Assembly (NCBI RefSeq): GCF_014197145.1 | Contig: NZ_JACIEZ010000001.1 | Span: 248,001-312,000 of the forward strand | From: Gellertiella hungarica | Lineage (GTDB): Bacteria > Pseudomonadota > Alphaproteobacteria > Rhizobiales > Rhizobiaceae | Length of the DNA stretch: 64,000 bases | Direction of reading: 5' to 3' | Shown here: one piece after another, positions 1 to 8,888 of the stretch | Layout: each line of letters begins with the position of its first letter | How positions within the stretch are numbered: position 1 is the stretch's first letter | Made by a program: the position numbers and the translations under genes | Notes under the pieces: model-generated | The model's database searches: none | Told to the model about the DNA's origin: nothing | The model's input: only the letters and a program-made list of their open reading frames with translations

Positions 1-56
1 TCCCCGGAGGAGGAAGCCGGAGACGTCGTAACGAAAAGAACGAAAAGGGGTATTCC

Positions 57-1238
57 ATGAAAATGCTGTTCACCAGACCCGCCGCGCTTGCCGCCGTGAC
101 ACTCGGCTCCTGTCTCCTGGCAGGCACGGCCATGGCTGCGCCGACCTGCGAGGATGGAGCAATCCAGGTCGGTTCGGTTTCCACCATCACCGGCCCGGTC
201 GATTTCTCCGACGGTCCGAAGGGCGCCAAGGCTGTCTTCGACCAGATCAACGAGGCTGGCGGCATTTCCGGCTGCAAGATCGAGTACACGATGGCCGACG
301 ACAAGGCCGATCCGCAGGTCGCAGCCCAGGCTGCCCGCGACCTCATCGACAACAAGAACGTCGTTGCCCTTGCCGGCGGCGCAAGCCTTCTCGACTGCGC
401 GGTCAATGCCGCGACCTACAAGCGCAACGGCGTGCTTTCGGTCCAGGGCGTGGGCGTAGATCCCATGTGCTTCAACGCACCCTCGGTATCTCCCGTCAAT
501 GTCGGACCCTACACGCTGACGACCGCCATGCTGGACTATGCGGACAAGGAGCTGAAGGACGAGAAGCTCTGCGCCTTCTTCATCATTCTCGGCGGCACGC
601 AGGAAGCCTATGCGGCAGCCGTCGCGCGCTGGGAAAAGATGAGCGGCAAGAAGATCCACCTGATCGACATGACGCTTCCGCTGCAGGGCGACCTGACGCC
701 CTACCTCATCAAGGCGCGTGACAATGGCTGCGATGCGGTTCTGACCAACCAGGTGGAACCGGGCGTCGTCCAGATGATCAACACCGCCGACGCCCAGAAG
801 ATCGAGGGCATCGACTGGCTGTTCCTCGCTTCCGGCTACACGGAAGGCGTGGCCAAGGCACTGCCGAACACGAAGCAGCCCGTCTATCTCGGCACCGAGT
901 GGGAGCCCTATACCGAGGCGAACGAAGCCAACGGCGACTGGATGAAGACCATGGACAAGGCCGGCCTGCCGAAGACCGCCTTCAGCCAGGGCGGCTATCT
1001 GGCAGCCAAGGTGCTGGCCGATACGATCGCTTCCATCGAAGGTCCCGTGACCCGCGAAAGCGTGAGCGCCAAGCTGATGGAAGGCAAGGCGATGAAATAT
1101 CCGATCGCCGGCAGCGAATATGTCTTCGGCGATGCGGCCAAGCACGCGCCGATGCAGGCCACCAAGGTGATGAAGCTGAATGCGGGCAAGTGGGAGCCGA
1201 TCTCCAAGGATTGGTACGTTCTCCCCGCCGCCGAGTAA
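57..1238 (+). CDS. ABC transporter substrate-binding protein, branched-chain amino acid type (importer 1)
   Basis: Periplasmic binding protein (393 aa) of the Peripla_BP_6/LivJ class, which captures a small ligand and delivers it to the membrane importer. A Sec signal peptide is visible (Lys/Arg start, hydrophobic stretch, AMA cleavage near residue 27), and the mature part opens with the family-typical IQVGSVSTITGP. The body is unusually cysteine-containing for this class. The ATG follows AAAAGGGG. It is the first gene of an operon with LivH, a LivM-LivG fusion and LivF, and a strong hairpin lies after its stop. It is paralogous to the binding protein at 8889. Ligand unknown: the family also binds amides, aromatic acids and other small organics. 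Confidence 0.9.
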   Translation: MKMLFTRPAALAAVTLGSCLLAGTAMAAPTCEDGAIQVGSVSTITGPVDFSDGPKGAKAVFDQINEAGGISGCKIEYTMADDKADPQVAAQAARDLIDNKNVVALAGGASLLDCAVNAATYKRNGVLSVQGVGVDPMCFNAPSVSPVNVGPYTLTTAMLDYADKELKDEKLCAFFIILGGTQEAYAAAVARWEKMSGKKIHLIDMTLPLQGDLTPYLIKARDNGCDAVLTNQVEPGVVQMINTADAQKIEGIDWLFLASGYTEGVAKALPNTKQPVYLGTEWEPYTEANEANGDWMKTMDKAGLPKTAFSQGGYLAAKVLADTIASIEGPVTRESVSAKLMEGKAMKYPIAGSEYVFGDAAKHAPMQATKVMKLNAGKWEPISKDWYVLPAAE

Positions 1239-1256
1239 CAGGTCCCGGCGGACCTG

Positions 1257-1297
1257 CCGGACGGTGCCGTAAACCCCTCCCGGGCGGCGCCGTCCGG
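1257..1297 (+). promoter_or_regulatory. intercistronic hairpin after importer-1 binding protein
   Basis: Two 13-base arms (1257-1269 and 1285-1297) pair fully with one G:U, and TCATTTT follows. Its place between the binding-protein stop and the LivH start suggests a partial terminator or mRNA-stabilising hairpin that keeps binding protein above permease levels. The role is inferred. Confidence 0.6.
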
Positions 1298-1332
1298 TCA
1301 TTTTCAGACTGTTGGCGACAGGAACTCGTCCC

Positions 1333-2202
1333 ATGAATTCTCTTCTGACCTCCGCCGTGGCCGGACTGTCCGCCGGCGGAGCCTATGCGATCCTCGGGGT
1401 CTGCGCGATCTTCACCTATCGGCTTGTCGCGGTGGTGAACTTTACCGGCGCCGCCATCGGGGCCACAGGCACCTTCGTCATGGTAGCACTCTATGAAAGC
1501 GGCGTGCCGCTGGCGCTCGCCGTTCCCGTCGGCATCGTCGCCGGGGCTCTGGCCGCGCTTGCGGTCGGCCTCGTCATGGCCACCTGGTTCTCGGGCGCTG
1601 CCGCCTCCACGAAGGCTGCCGTCACCGCAGCGCTTCTCGTCGGCATCATCGCGGTCGGCCTGCGGCTCACGGGCGGGCAGCATCCGCACAATTTCCCCGA
1701 TCTCATTCCCGGCTCGGCCTTCCGCCTCGCGGGCGTGGAAGTCACCTGGGCGGCGGTCGTCACCATCGCGATTTCGGTGCTCTTCACCTTCATCACCGAG
1801 CAGTTTCTCGCACGCACCCAGACGGGTCTCGAACTGCGCGCGCTGTCGCAGCGCCCCATGGCTGCGGAGCTCATCGGCATCCGGGTCAAGCTTCTGGCGC
1901 TCAGCGTCTGGGCGGTCATGGGCGCGGTCACGGCCTTTGCACTCATGGTGATCGCGCCGCAGCGCGCACCCGATTTCATGTCGCTGAGCCTCTTGGTCGT
2001 GCCGGCACTCGCTGCCGCCCTGATCGGCGCCTTTGCAAGCTTTCGGGCAGCGCTCGCCGGCGGCATGGCCATCGGCATCATCGAGGGGCTCGCCAGCGGT
2101 CTCGATACCTTCAGCCAGTATCGCGGCGCGATACCCTTCCTCGTCATTCTCGCTGTTCTCATGTGGTCGCAAAGGGGGGCCCGCTTCGATGAAGCACGCT
2201 AG
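1333..2202 (+). CDS. branched-chain amino acid-type ABC permease LivH (importer 1)
   Basis: Inner-membrane permease subunit (289 aa) of the LivH/BPD_transp_2 family, which with LivM forms the channel. The protein is strongly hydrophobic with about eight membrane segments. It starts MNSLLTSAVAGLSAGGAYAI, matching the usual LivH opening, and carries the family cytoplasmic loop around FLARTQTGLELRALSQRP. An in-frame TTG at 1312 lies upstream, but the ATG at 1333 fits the family start better. Its end overlaps the next gene by 14 bases, indicating translational coupling. Confidence 0.9.
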   Translation: MNSLLTSAVAGLSAGGAYAILGVCAIFTYRLVAVVNFTGAAIGATGTFVMVALYESGVPLALAVPVGIVAGALAALAVGLVMATWFSGAAASTKAAVTAALLVGIIAVGLRLTGGQHPHNFPDLIPGSAFRLAGVEVTWAAVVTIAISVLFTFITEQFLARTQTGLELRALSQRPMAAELIGIRVKLLALSVWAVMGAVTAFALMVIAPQRAPDFMSLSLLVVPALAAALIGAFASFRAALAGGMAIGIIEGLASGLDTFSQYRGAIPFLVILAVLMWSQRGARFDEAR

Positions 2203-3922
2203 TCTCAAGGCGGCACTGCGCACGGCGCTGACGCTCGGCATCCTTGCCGTCCTCATCTACGCCTTCCTGCCGAAATACTGGATCTTCCTGGTCACCGCGA
2301 TCTTCATCACCGGCATCGCGCTCCAGAGCCTCGGCCTGGTGACCGGCCGCACCGGCATGATCTCGCTCTGCCAGATGTCCTTTGCGGGCGTCGGGGCCTG
2401 GGTCACGGGCTATCTGAACGTTGCGGAAGCCCCGGGCGGGCTGATCCTCTGGATCGTCCTCGGCGGTCTTGCCGCAGTTCCCGTCGGGGTCGTCATCGGC
2501 CTTCCGGCCCTTCGTCTGCGCGGCATCAATCTCGCCATCGTGACGCTCGGCTTCGCCGCGGCCTTCGATACGGTGCTCGCCACCATCACCTTTCCCGGCC
2601 AGACCGCCTTCATCCAGGTGGTTCGGCCCTCCTGGTTCGAAAGCGACGGCGGTTACTTCGCGCTCGTGATGATCGTCTATGTGGCGATCGCTGTCGCGCT
2701 GGAATTCGTCAACCGCTCCCGTCTGGGTGCCTCCTGGCTTGCGGTCCGCCATTCCGAGCGCGCGGCGGCGGCCCATGGCGTCAGCGTGCCGATGGCCAAG
2801 CTCTCGGCCTTCGCGATCAGCGCCTTCATCTCGGGCGTCTCCGGCGGCCTGCTTGCCGGCTATCTCGGCACGCTCGTGGCCGAAAACTTCAACATGATGC
2901 AGTCGCTGGCGCTCTTTGCGGTCGCCAGCATGGTGGGTGCCCACTTCACCCTCGGTGCGGTTGCCGGCGGGGCGATGATCACGCTCTTCCCGGAGCTGCT
3001 CCGCCGCCTCGGCCTGCCGCAGGATATCGGCAACGTCTTCTTCGCCGTGGGTGCCGTACAGGCCATGAGCACGGGCGAGACGATCAGCGAGACCTGGGTC
3101 CGCCTCGGTTCGAAGCTCGCCTCCCGTTTCCGCCGGAAGCCCGCAGCGGTCGCCGAGCCGGAAGTGAAGACCGCCCGCCCGCTCGGTACGCCGGCCGTCC
3201 ACCAGCCGGGCGTGGCGCTGGAGGTGAGCGGCCTCACCGTCCGCTACGGCAATGTGCTGGCGCTCGACAAGGTGTCGCTGAAGGTACCGTCGCGGACTGT
3301 CGTCGGCCTCATCGGCCCGAACGGGGCCGGCAAGTCCACCACGGTCGATGCGATTGCCGGCTTCCTGCCGCGTTATGAAGGCAGCGTCTCCCTCAACGGA
3401 GGGCCGCTCGAGGGGCTGCTCGCCACCGAACGGGCCCGGCTCGGCGTGCGCCGCACCTGGCAGACGACGCGCATCGCGCCGGAACTGACGGTCGGCGATT
3501 ACATCCGCCTTGCGGCCCCCGGGATCCGCCCCGCCGAAATCGAGGCCGTCCTCGAATGGTTCGACTGTCCCGTGCCGGAGGCGGCGATCGCCTCCGTGGA
3601 TGCAGGCTCCCGCCGGCTGATCGACGTCGCGGGCGTGGTCGCCGCAAGGCCGCCGGTGCTGCTCCTCGACGAGCCCGCCGCCGGCCAATCCTACGCCGAG
3701 GCACTGAAGCTCGGCGACCGGATCGCCTCGATCCCCGAAGTCTTCGGCAGCGCGGTGCTGCTGATCGAGCATGACATGGATCTGGTGCGGAAGGCCTGCT
3801 CGGATATCACGGTGTTCGATTTCGGACGGGTGATCGCCAATGGCGCGCCGCAGACGGTCCTGTCCTCGCCCATCGTGCAGAAGGCCTATATGGGCGTCGA
3901 ACTGGAGGAGCAGGTGGCATGA
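2189..3922 (+). CDS. fused LivM permease - LivG ATP-binding protein (importer 1)
   Basis: One 577-aa polypeptide carries two importer subunits. Residues 1 to about 315 are a LivM-type permease with multiple membrane helices. Residues about 316-345 are a Lys/Arg/Pro-rich linker, and the rest is a LivG-type ATPase. The ATPase has Walker A GPNGAGKS (near 376), a Q-loop in RRTWQTTR, Walker B LLLDEPAAG and an H-loop in LIEHDMD. The ABC signature is degenerate: VDAGSRRLIDVA replaces LSGGQ-like residues. The ATG at 2189 overlaps LivH by 14 bases; a longer in-frame extension to 2033 lies inside LivH and is rejected. The gene overlaps livF by ATGA. Such fusions are known in Hyphomicrobiales and actinobacteria. 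Confidence 0.9.
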   Translation: MKHASLKAALRTALTLGILAVLIYAFLPKYWIFLVTAIFITGIALQSLGLVTGRTGMISLCQMSFAGVGAWVTGYLNVAEAPGGLILWIVLGGLAAVPVGVVIGLPALRLRGINLAIVTLGFAAAFDTVLATITFPGQTAFIQVVRPSWFESDGGYFALVMIVYVAIAVALEFVNRSRLGASWLAVRHSERAAAAHGVSVPMAKLSAFAISAFISGVSGGLLAGYLGTLVAENFNMMQSLALFAVASMVGAHFTLGAVAGGAMITLFPELLRRLGLPQDIGNVFFAVGAVQAMSTGETISETWVRLGSKLASRFRRKPAAVAEPEVKTARPLGTPAVHQPGVALEVSGLTVRYGNVLALDKVSLKVPSRTVVGLIGPNGAGKSTTVDAIAGFLPRYEGSVSLNGGPLEGLLATERARLGVRRTWQTTRIAPELTVGDYIRLAAPGIRPAEIEAVLEWFDCPVPEAAIASVDAGSRRLIDVAGVVAARPPVLLLDEPAAGQSYAEALKLGDRIASIPEVFGSAVLLIEHDMDLVRKACSDITVFDFGRVIANGAPQTVLSSPIVQKAYMGVELEEQVA

Positions 3923-4635
3923 CCGAGCTCACGATCAAGCAACTCGTCGTCGCGCGTGGCGGCATTCCCGTCGTCCGCGGAATCGATCTCACCGTCCGCT
4001 CCGGCGAGATCAGCGTCGTGCTCGGCTCGAACGGGGCAGGCAAGACGACCTCGCTGGAGGGCATCTCCGGGATCATCCCGGCCAAGGGTGCCATCCTCCT
4101 CGACGGGGAGGACATCTCGGGCCAGGCGGCGGGCATCCGCGCCCGCAGGGGTCTGCGGCATGTGGAGCAGGGACGCACGGTCTTCCCGGAAATGACCACC
4201 GAGGAAAACCTGAAGGTGGCGCTGGCCCCCGGTGCAAGTCTCGACGAGGCCTACGGTCTCTTCCCCGAACTGGTCCAGCGGCGCGACATCAAGTCGGCCA
4301 TGCTTTCGGGCGGCGAGCAGCAGATGCTGGTGATTGCCCGCGCGCTCGTCGGCCGGCCGAAGGTGATCCTGATCGACGAAATGTCCTCGGGCCTCGCGCC
4401 CGTCATCGTCAGCCGCCTGATGGAGGCGGTGCGCAAGCTCGCCGATGGCGGCATGGCGGTGCTGCTTGTCGAACAGTTCGCCAATCTGGCGCTCGGGGTC
4501 GGCAACCGCGCCTATGTGCTCCGGCGCGGCGCGGTGGTCTACAATGGCGGCTGCGAGGCGTTGCTCAAGGACCCGGCGCGTCTCCATCACCTCTATCTCG
4601 GGGACGTGGCCGATAGTGTGGCGATGCATGCCTGA
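3919..4635 (+). CDS. ABC transporter ATP-binding protein LivF (importer 1)
   Basis: Second ATPase (238 aa) of the importer, LivF type. Walker A is GSNGAGKT, the signature is the canonical LSGGEQQM, and Walker B is VILIDEMSSG. The usual H-loop histidine is replaced by Gln (LLVEQF), as is normal for LivF. It starts inside the stop of the LivM-LivG gene (ATGA overlap). With the fusion protein it should form a heterodimeric ATPase in which only one of the two ATP sites has all consensus residues. Confidence 0.92.
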   Translation: MTELTIKQLVVARGGIPVVRGIDLTVRSGEISVVLGSNGAGKTTSLEGISGIIPAKGAILLDGEDISGQAAGIRARRGLRHVEQGRTVFPEMTTEENLKVALAPGASLDEAYGLFPELVQRRDIKSAMLSGGEQQMLVIARALVGRPKVILIDEMSSGLAPVIVSRLMEAVRKLADGGMAVLLVEQFANLALGVGNRAYVLRRGAVVYNGGCEALLKDPARLHHLYLGDVADSVAMHA

Positions 4636-4711
4636 GAGGGCCGGCGCTTGACCGCCGGCCTGTTTCAGGAGGATGCTGCCTCGAAGGTCCGATAGTGTTG
4701 GGAGGCCTGAC

Positions 4712-5701
4712 ATGGAACCGTTGAACACGACCAGCCTGGTGAAGCGCGAATTCAGCGCCCAGCCCTATGACAGCTTCCGCCACGACCTGCGCAGCATCTG
4801 CGGCTCCTTCAATCCCCATCTCGTGGACAAGGACGACACGGTTTATGGCGCGGCACGGCGCATCGATGTCTGCGGCATGGAATTTGCCCATATCTCCAAC
4901 GATCTCGACTATGTGCGCCGCGACTGGGACGATATCCGCCAGGATGCCGCCGAGCATCTTTTCCTCATCATGCAGATCGAGGGCAGCTGCGGGCTCGAGC
5001 ATTCCGGCCAGCAGAACGTGTTGGATGTCGGCGAGTGCATCCTCGTCGACAGCACGCGCCCGACCACCTTCTATTTCAACGGCCGCTTTTCCAACCATCT
5101 CTCGCTGCATCTGCCGCGCCAGCTGATGTATACGGAAAGCAAGGTGGATTTCGACATCGCCCGCAAGCTGCTTGCGGACGATCCGATGGCGCTGATGCTG
5201 CGCGCGCTGATCGCCAAGATCATGACGACGCCGGAAACCCAAAGCGGCGCGCCGCATCTGCGCGAGCTGATGTACAATGCCACGCGGCAGGCCTTCCTTT
5301 CCACCGGCACCCGCGAGGAGCCGCTCCATGCGCTCCCCGACTGTGCGACGAAGCGGATGCAGATGGTCGATCTCCTGATCGACCGGCACCTCACGGAAAG
5401 CGATCTTTCGGCCCGCTGGCTGGCGACCCGGCTTGGCGTTTCGATCCGCACGCTGCAGCAGGATTTCCAGGGCATGGGGGTCACCTGCACCACCGTCATC
5501 CGCGACCGGAGGCTGCGTTTCGCGCGGCAGAAGATCGAGCAACTGAAGACGGAAAAGAACTGCGGGACCATTGCGGAAGTGGCCTATTCCGCCGGTTTCA
5601 ACGACATTTCCTACTTCAACCGCTCCTTCAAGGAGCTGTTCGATTGTGCCCCGACGGACCTTCTGAAGAGCGGTTCCCAGGAAAAAGCTGACAAATCATA
5701 A
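4712..5701 (+). CDS. AraC-family transcriptional regulator
   Basis: DNA-binding regulator of 329 aa. The N-terminal two thirds resemble the AraC_binding_2 ligand domain found in FeaR-like regulators. The C-terminal 100 residues are a double helix-turn-helix, seen in DLSARWLATRLGVSIRTLQQ and TIAEVAYSAGFNDISYFNRS. ATG 4712 is chosen because GGGAGG lies just upstream; an in-frame ATG at 4673 has no such site. It sits between importer 1 and the aldehyde dehydrogenase on the same strand, so it probably senses the substrate or an intermediate and controls one or both units. That assignment is inference. Confidence 0.88.
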   Translation: MEPLNTTSLVKREFSAQPYDSFRHDLRSICGSFNPHLVDKDDTVYGAARRIDVCGMEFAHISNDLDYVRRDWDDIRQDAAEHLFLIMQIEGSCGLEHSGQQNVLDVGECILVDSTRPTTFYFNGRFSNHLSLHLPRQLMYTESKVDFDIARKLLADDPMALMLRALIAKIMTTPETQSGAPHLRELMYNATRQAFLSTGTREEPLHALPDCATKRMQMVDLLIDRHLTESDLSARWLATRLGVSIRTLQQDFQGMGVTCTTVIRDRRLRFARQKIEQLKTEKNCGTIAEVAYSAGFNDISYFNRSFKELFDCAPTDLLKSGSQEKADKS

Positions 5702-5768
5702 ATTTTGCGCTCCGGTCCAATTCGGGGCGCGTTCCCGCCCAAGACCAACGGGGCGGGCCTTGGCCATA

Positions 5769-5793
5769 CTCCTCCCAGAAGCTACGGGAGGAG
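5769..5793 (+). promoter_or_regulatory. ribosome-site-masking hairpin before aldehyde dehydrogenase
   Basis: CTCCTCCC (5769-5776) is a perfect complement of GGGAGGAG (5786-5793) across a 9-base loop. The second arm is the Shine-Dalgarno site of the GTG-started gene at 5800. Closing the stem would hide the ribosome site, so translation may need an opening factor or alternative fold. Confidence 0.55.
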
Positions 5794-5799
5794 CCCAAC

Positions 5800-7206
5800 G
5801 TGAAGCAGTATACCCTGCTGATCGGCGGCGAGCGTGTCGCCACCGAACATCATGCCGATATCCGCAATCCGTCCACCGGCGAGGTGGTCGGCCAGATGCC
5901 GCTGGCGACCGAGAAGGATCTCGACCGCGCCGTTGCCGCCGCGAACGCGGCCTTCAAGCTGTGGTCGCTGGTGCCGGATGCGGAGCGTGCACAGGCCTGC
6001 CGCGACGTCGCGGAGAAGATTGCCGAACATTCCGAAGAAATCGCCCATCTGCTGACGCTCGAACAGGGCAAGCCGCTCAACGGCCTCGGCTCGCGCTTCG
6101 AGCTGGGCGGCGCCCTTGCCTGGACGCGCCACACCGCCGAGCTCTCCCTGCCGGTCGAGGTGCTCCAGGACAACAACGAAGGTCGCGTCGAGCTGCACCG
6201 CAAGCCGATCGGCGTTACCGGTTCGATCACGCCCTGGAACTGGCCGGTCATGATCGCCTGCTGGCACATGATCCCGGCGATCCGCGCGGGCAATACCGTC
6301 GTCATCAAGCCGTCCCCGCTGACGCCGCTCTCCACGATCCGCCTCGTCGAGGTGATCAACGAGGTGCTGCCGCCGGGCGTGGTCAATGTCGTCACCGGCG
6401 AAAATGCCATCGGTGCGGCTCTTTCTGCCCATCCCGGCATTGCCAAGATGACCTTCACCGGCTCGACCGAGACCGGCAAGAAGGTGATGGCCTCCGCCGT
6501 CGCCACGCTGAAGCGCCTTACGCTGGAACTCGGCGGCAATGATGCAGGCATCGTGCTTCCCGATGCCGATCCCGCCCGCATTGCCGAAGGACTCTTCTGG
6601 GGCGCCTTCATCAACAACGGCCAGACCTGCGCGGCGCTGAAGCGGCTTTACGTGCATGAGAGCCTCTACGACCAGGTTTGCCAGGCGCTTACCGATTATG
6701 CCGCCAAGATCACCGTCGGCGACGGGCTCGACGAGAAGAGCGTGCTCGGTCCGGTCCAGAACGCCATGCAGCTGAACAAGGTGCGGGAACTGGTGGAGGA
6801 TGCCAAGGCCAGGGGTGCGCGCATTCTCATCGGCGGAGAGCCGCAGGAAGGGCCCGGCTATTTCTATCCGGTAACGCTGGTTGCCGACGTGGATCACGGC
6901 GTCCGTCTGGTGGACGAGGAGCAGTTCGGTCCGGTCCTGCCGATCATCCGCTATTCCGATGTTGATGAGGTGATCCAGCGGGCAAATTCCAGCCCCTTCG
7001 GCCTCGGCGGTTCGGTCTGGTCGGCCGATCCGGAGCGGGCGAAGCATTACGCGCTCCAGCTCGAATGCGGCTCCGTCTGGATCAACAAGCATGGCGCGAT
7101 CCAGCCGAACGCCCCCTTCGGCGGCGTCAAGCAGTCGGGCATCGGCGTCGAGTTCGGAGCCGATGGCCTGAAGGAATTCACCGTCTCCCAGACCGTGTTG
7201 AGCTGA
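5800..7206 (+). CDS. NAD(P)-dependent aldehyde dehydrogenase
   Basis: ALDH superfamily enzyme (468 aa) that oxidises an aldehyde to the acid with NAD(P)+. Visible motifs are the cofactor loop FTGSTETGKKV, the general base Glu243 in LELGGNDAG, and the nucleophile Cys277 in NNGQTCAALKR. The length is normal. The start is GTG at 5800 behind GGGAGGAG. It is 3 bases from the GMC oxidoreductase that probably makes its aldehyde. The Cys-region residues differ from betaine-aldehyde dehydrogenase, so a choline pathway is not supported. The substrate could be an aliphatic or aromatic aldehyde. Confidence 0.9.
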   Translation: MKQYTLLIGGERVATEHHADIRNPSTGEVVGQMPLATEKDLDRAVAAANAAFKLWSLVPDAERAQACRDVAEKIAEHSEEIAHLLTLEQGKPLNGLGSRFELGGALAWTRHTAELSLPVEVLQDNNEGRVELHRKPIGVTGSITPWNWPVMIACWHMIPAIRAGNTVVIKPSPLTPLSTIRLVEVINEVLPPGVVNVVTGENAIGAALSAHPGIAKMTFTGSTETGKKVMASAVATLKRLTLELGGNDAGIVLPDADPARIAEGLFWGAFINNGQTCAALKRLYVHESLYDQVCQALTDYAAKITVGDGLDEKSVLGPVQNAMQLNKVRELVEDAKARGARILIGGEPQEGPGYFYPVTLVADVDHGVRLVDEEQFGPVLPIIRYSDVDEVIQRANSSPFGLGGSVWSADPERAKHYALQLECGSVWINKHGAIQPNAPFGGVKQSGIGVEFGADGLKEFTVSQTVLS

Positions 7207-7209
7207 CCC

Positions 7210-8805
7210 ATGAGCACTTTCGACTATATCGTCATCGGCGGCGGATCTGCCGGCTGCGTTCTCGTCAACCGGCTCTCGGAGGATCCGGGCGCAAAGGTCC
7301 TCTTGCTCGAATCCGGACGCCGCGACCGTGACCCCTGGATCCATATTCCCGCAACCTTCTTCAAGGTGCTGGAAAAGGGTATCGACATCCACCCCTATGC
7401 GTCCAGTCCGCAGAAGGGGCTCAACGGGCGGCCGAGCATCGTGCCGCAGGGCAATGTGCTGGGCGGCGGTTCCTCGCTCAATGCGATGATCTACATTCGC
7501 GGTCATCGCAACGACTACGACACCTGGTCGCAGATGGGTTGCCAGGGCTGGTCCTATGACGACGTCCTGCCGGTTTTCCGCAATCTGGAGAACAACGAGC
7601 GGCTGAACGGCCAGTATCACGGGCAGAAGGGAACGCTTGCCGTTTCCGATCCGCGTCACCGCCACCCGCTTTCGGAGGCCTTCGTGAAGGCGGCAGTCGA
7701 AGCCGGGCTTCCCGCCAATGGCGATTTCAACGGCGCCGAACAGGAAGGCGCCGGCTTCTACCAGAGCACCACGAAGGGTGGTCGCCGCTGGAGTTCGGCG
7801 CAGGCTTTCCTGCGCGAGGCCGAGAAACGGCCGAATGTCACGGTCCTGACGGAGCGCAAGGTTGCGCGGGTGCTCTTCGAGGGCAAGCGGGCGGTCGGCG
7901 TCGAGCTTCTGGACGGAACCGTTTTCCGGGCCAGCCGCGAGATCGTCCTCTCTGCAGGGGCCATCGCCACTCCGCGAATCCTGCAGCATTCGGGCATCGG
8001 CAAGGCGGAGCATCTGCGGGAACTCGGGATCGAGGTGGTGTCGGATCTTCCCGGCGTCGGCGAGAACTACCAGGATCACCTGGAAGTGCCCGTCCAGGCC
8101 GAGACGCGAGACCCGATCTCGATCCTGGGCCAGGACAAGGGCATCACGGCAGCCATGCACATGCTGCGCTACCTCTCTACCCGGCGGGGGCTGCTGTCGT
8201 CCAACGTCGTGGAATGCGGCGGTTTCATGGATACGTCGGGGACCGGCCAGCCGGACGTGCAGTTCCATGTGCTGCCGGTGCTGATCGGCTTCGTCGATCG
8301 TGAACCGGAGCCGGGCCACGGCCTGTCCATCGGGCCCTGCTATCTGAGACCCCGCTCGCGCGGCTCCATCCGCATCACAGCGAAGGATCCGAAGGCGCCC
8401 TTCGATTTCAATGCCAACCTGCTGTCCGATCCGGCCGACATCGAAACGCTTGTGCGGGGTGTCGAGGCGGCGATCCGCATCCTGGAGCAGCCTTCGCTGG
8501 CGCGCATCGTCAAGCGCCGCCTGCTGCCGCGTCCCGGCGTCGAGAAGGACCCCGAGGCGCTGCGCGACTACATCCGGCAGACGGCGAAGACCGTGTTCCA
8601 CCCGGCGGGCACCGCGCGGATGGGACGGGCGGATGACGCCCAGTCCGTGGTGACGCCGGACCTCAAGGTCAAGGGCGTCGAGGGGCTTCGCGTGGCCGAT
8701 GCCTCGATCATGCCAACGCTGGTGTCGGGCAATACCAATGCGCCCGCGATGATGATCGGTGCCAAGGCAGCATCGCTCATCACCGGCAAGGCCGTGGCGG
8801 GGTGA
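7210..8805 (+). CDS. GMC-family FAD-dependent alcohol dehydrogenase
   Basis: Glucose-methanol-choline oxidoreductase (531 aa) that oxidises an alcohol to an aldehyde using FAD. The N-terminal FAD fold is IVIGGGSAGCVLVNRL. GMC signature 1 is seen in NVLGGGSSLNAMIYIRGH and signature 2 in GAIATPRILQHSGIG. The catalytic His lies in FHPAGTARMG and the partner Asn in SGNTNAPAMMIG. It follows the aldehyde dehydrogenase by 3 bases, so the pair can carry out alcohol to aldehyde to acid. GMC-ALDH-AraC sets are known from polyethylene-glycol and alkanol catabolism; the substrate here is unknown. Confidence 0.9.
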   Translation: MSTFDYIVIGGGSAGCVLVNRLSEDPGAKVLLLESGRRDRDPWIHIPATFFKVLEKGIDIHPYASSPQKGLNGRPSIVPQGNVLGGGSSLNAMIYIRGHRNDYDTWSQMGCQGWSYDDVLPVFRNLENNERLNGQYHGQKGTLAVSDPRHRHPLSEAFVKAAVEAGLPANGDFNGAEQEGAGFYQSTTKGGRRWSSAQAFLREAEKRPNVTVLTERKVARVLFEGKRAVGVELLDGTVFRASREIVLSAGAIATPRILQHSGIGKAEHLRELGIEVVSDLPGVGENYQDHLEVPVQAETRDPISILGQDKGITAAMHMLRYLSTRRGLLSSNVVECGGFMDTSGTGQPDVQFHVLPVLIGFVDREPEPGHGLSIGPCYLRPRSRGSIRITAKDPKAPFDFNANLLSDPADIETLVRGVEAAIRILEQPSLARIVKRRLLPRPGVEKDPEALRDYIRQTAKTVFHPAGTARMGRADDAQSVVTPDLKVKGVEGLRVADASIMPTLVSGNTNAPAMMIGAKAASLITGKAVAG

Positions 8806-8888
8806 CGAAATCCCGGCCTTCGGGGCCGGAAGCAATGGAGGACGGCGCAGGCACAGGAGGCCTTGCGTCCATTTTGGAGGAGAAAGAC

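Noticed and set aside
2159..3772. A 537-codon minus-strand frame opposite the LivM-LivG fusion
   Set aside because: Antisense shadow with charged repetitive composition and no ribosome site.
5800..8805. Choline to glycine-betaine pathway (betB/betA)
   Set aside because: Gene types fit, but the ALDH cysteine region and the importer type do not match the choline system, and no betI or choline transporter is present.
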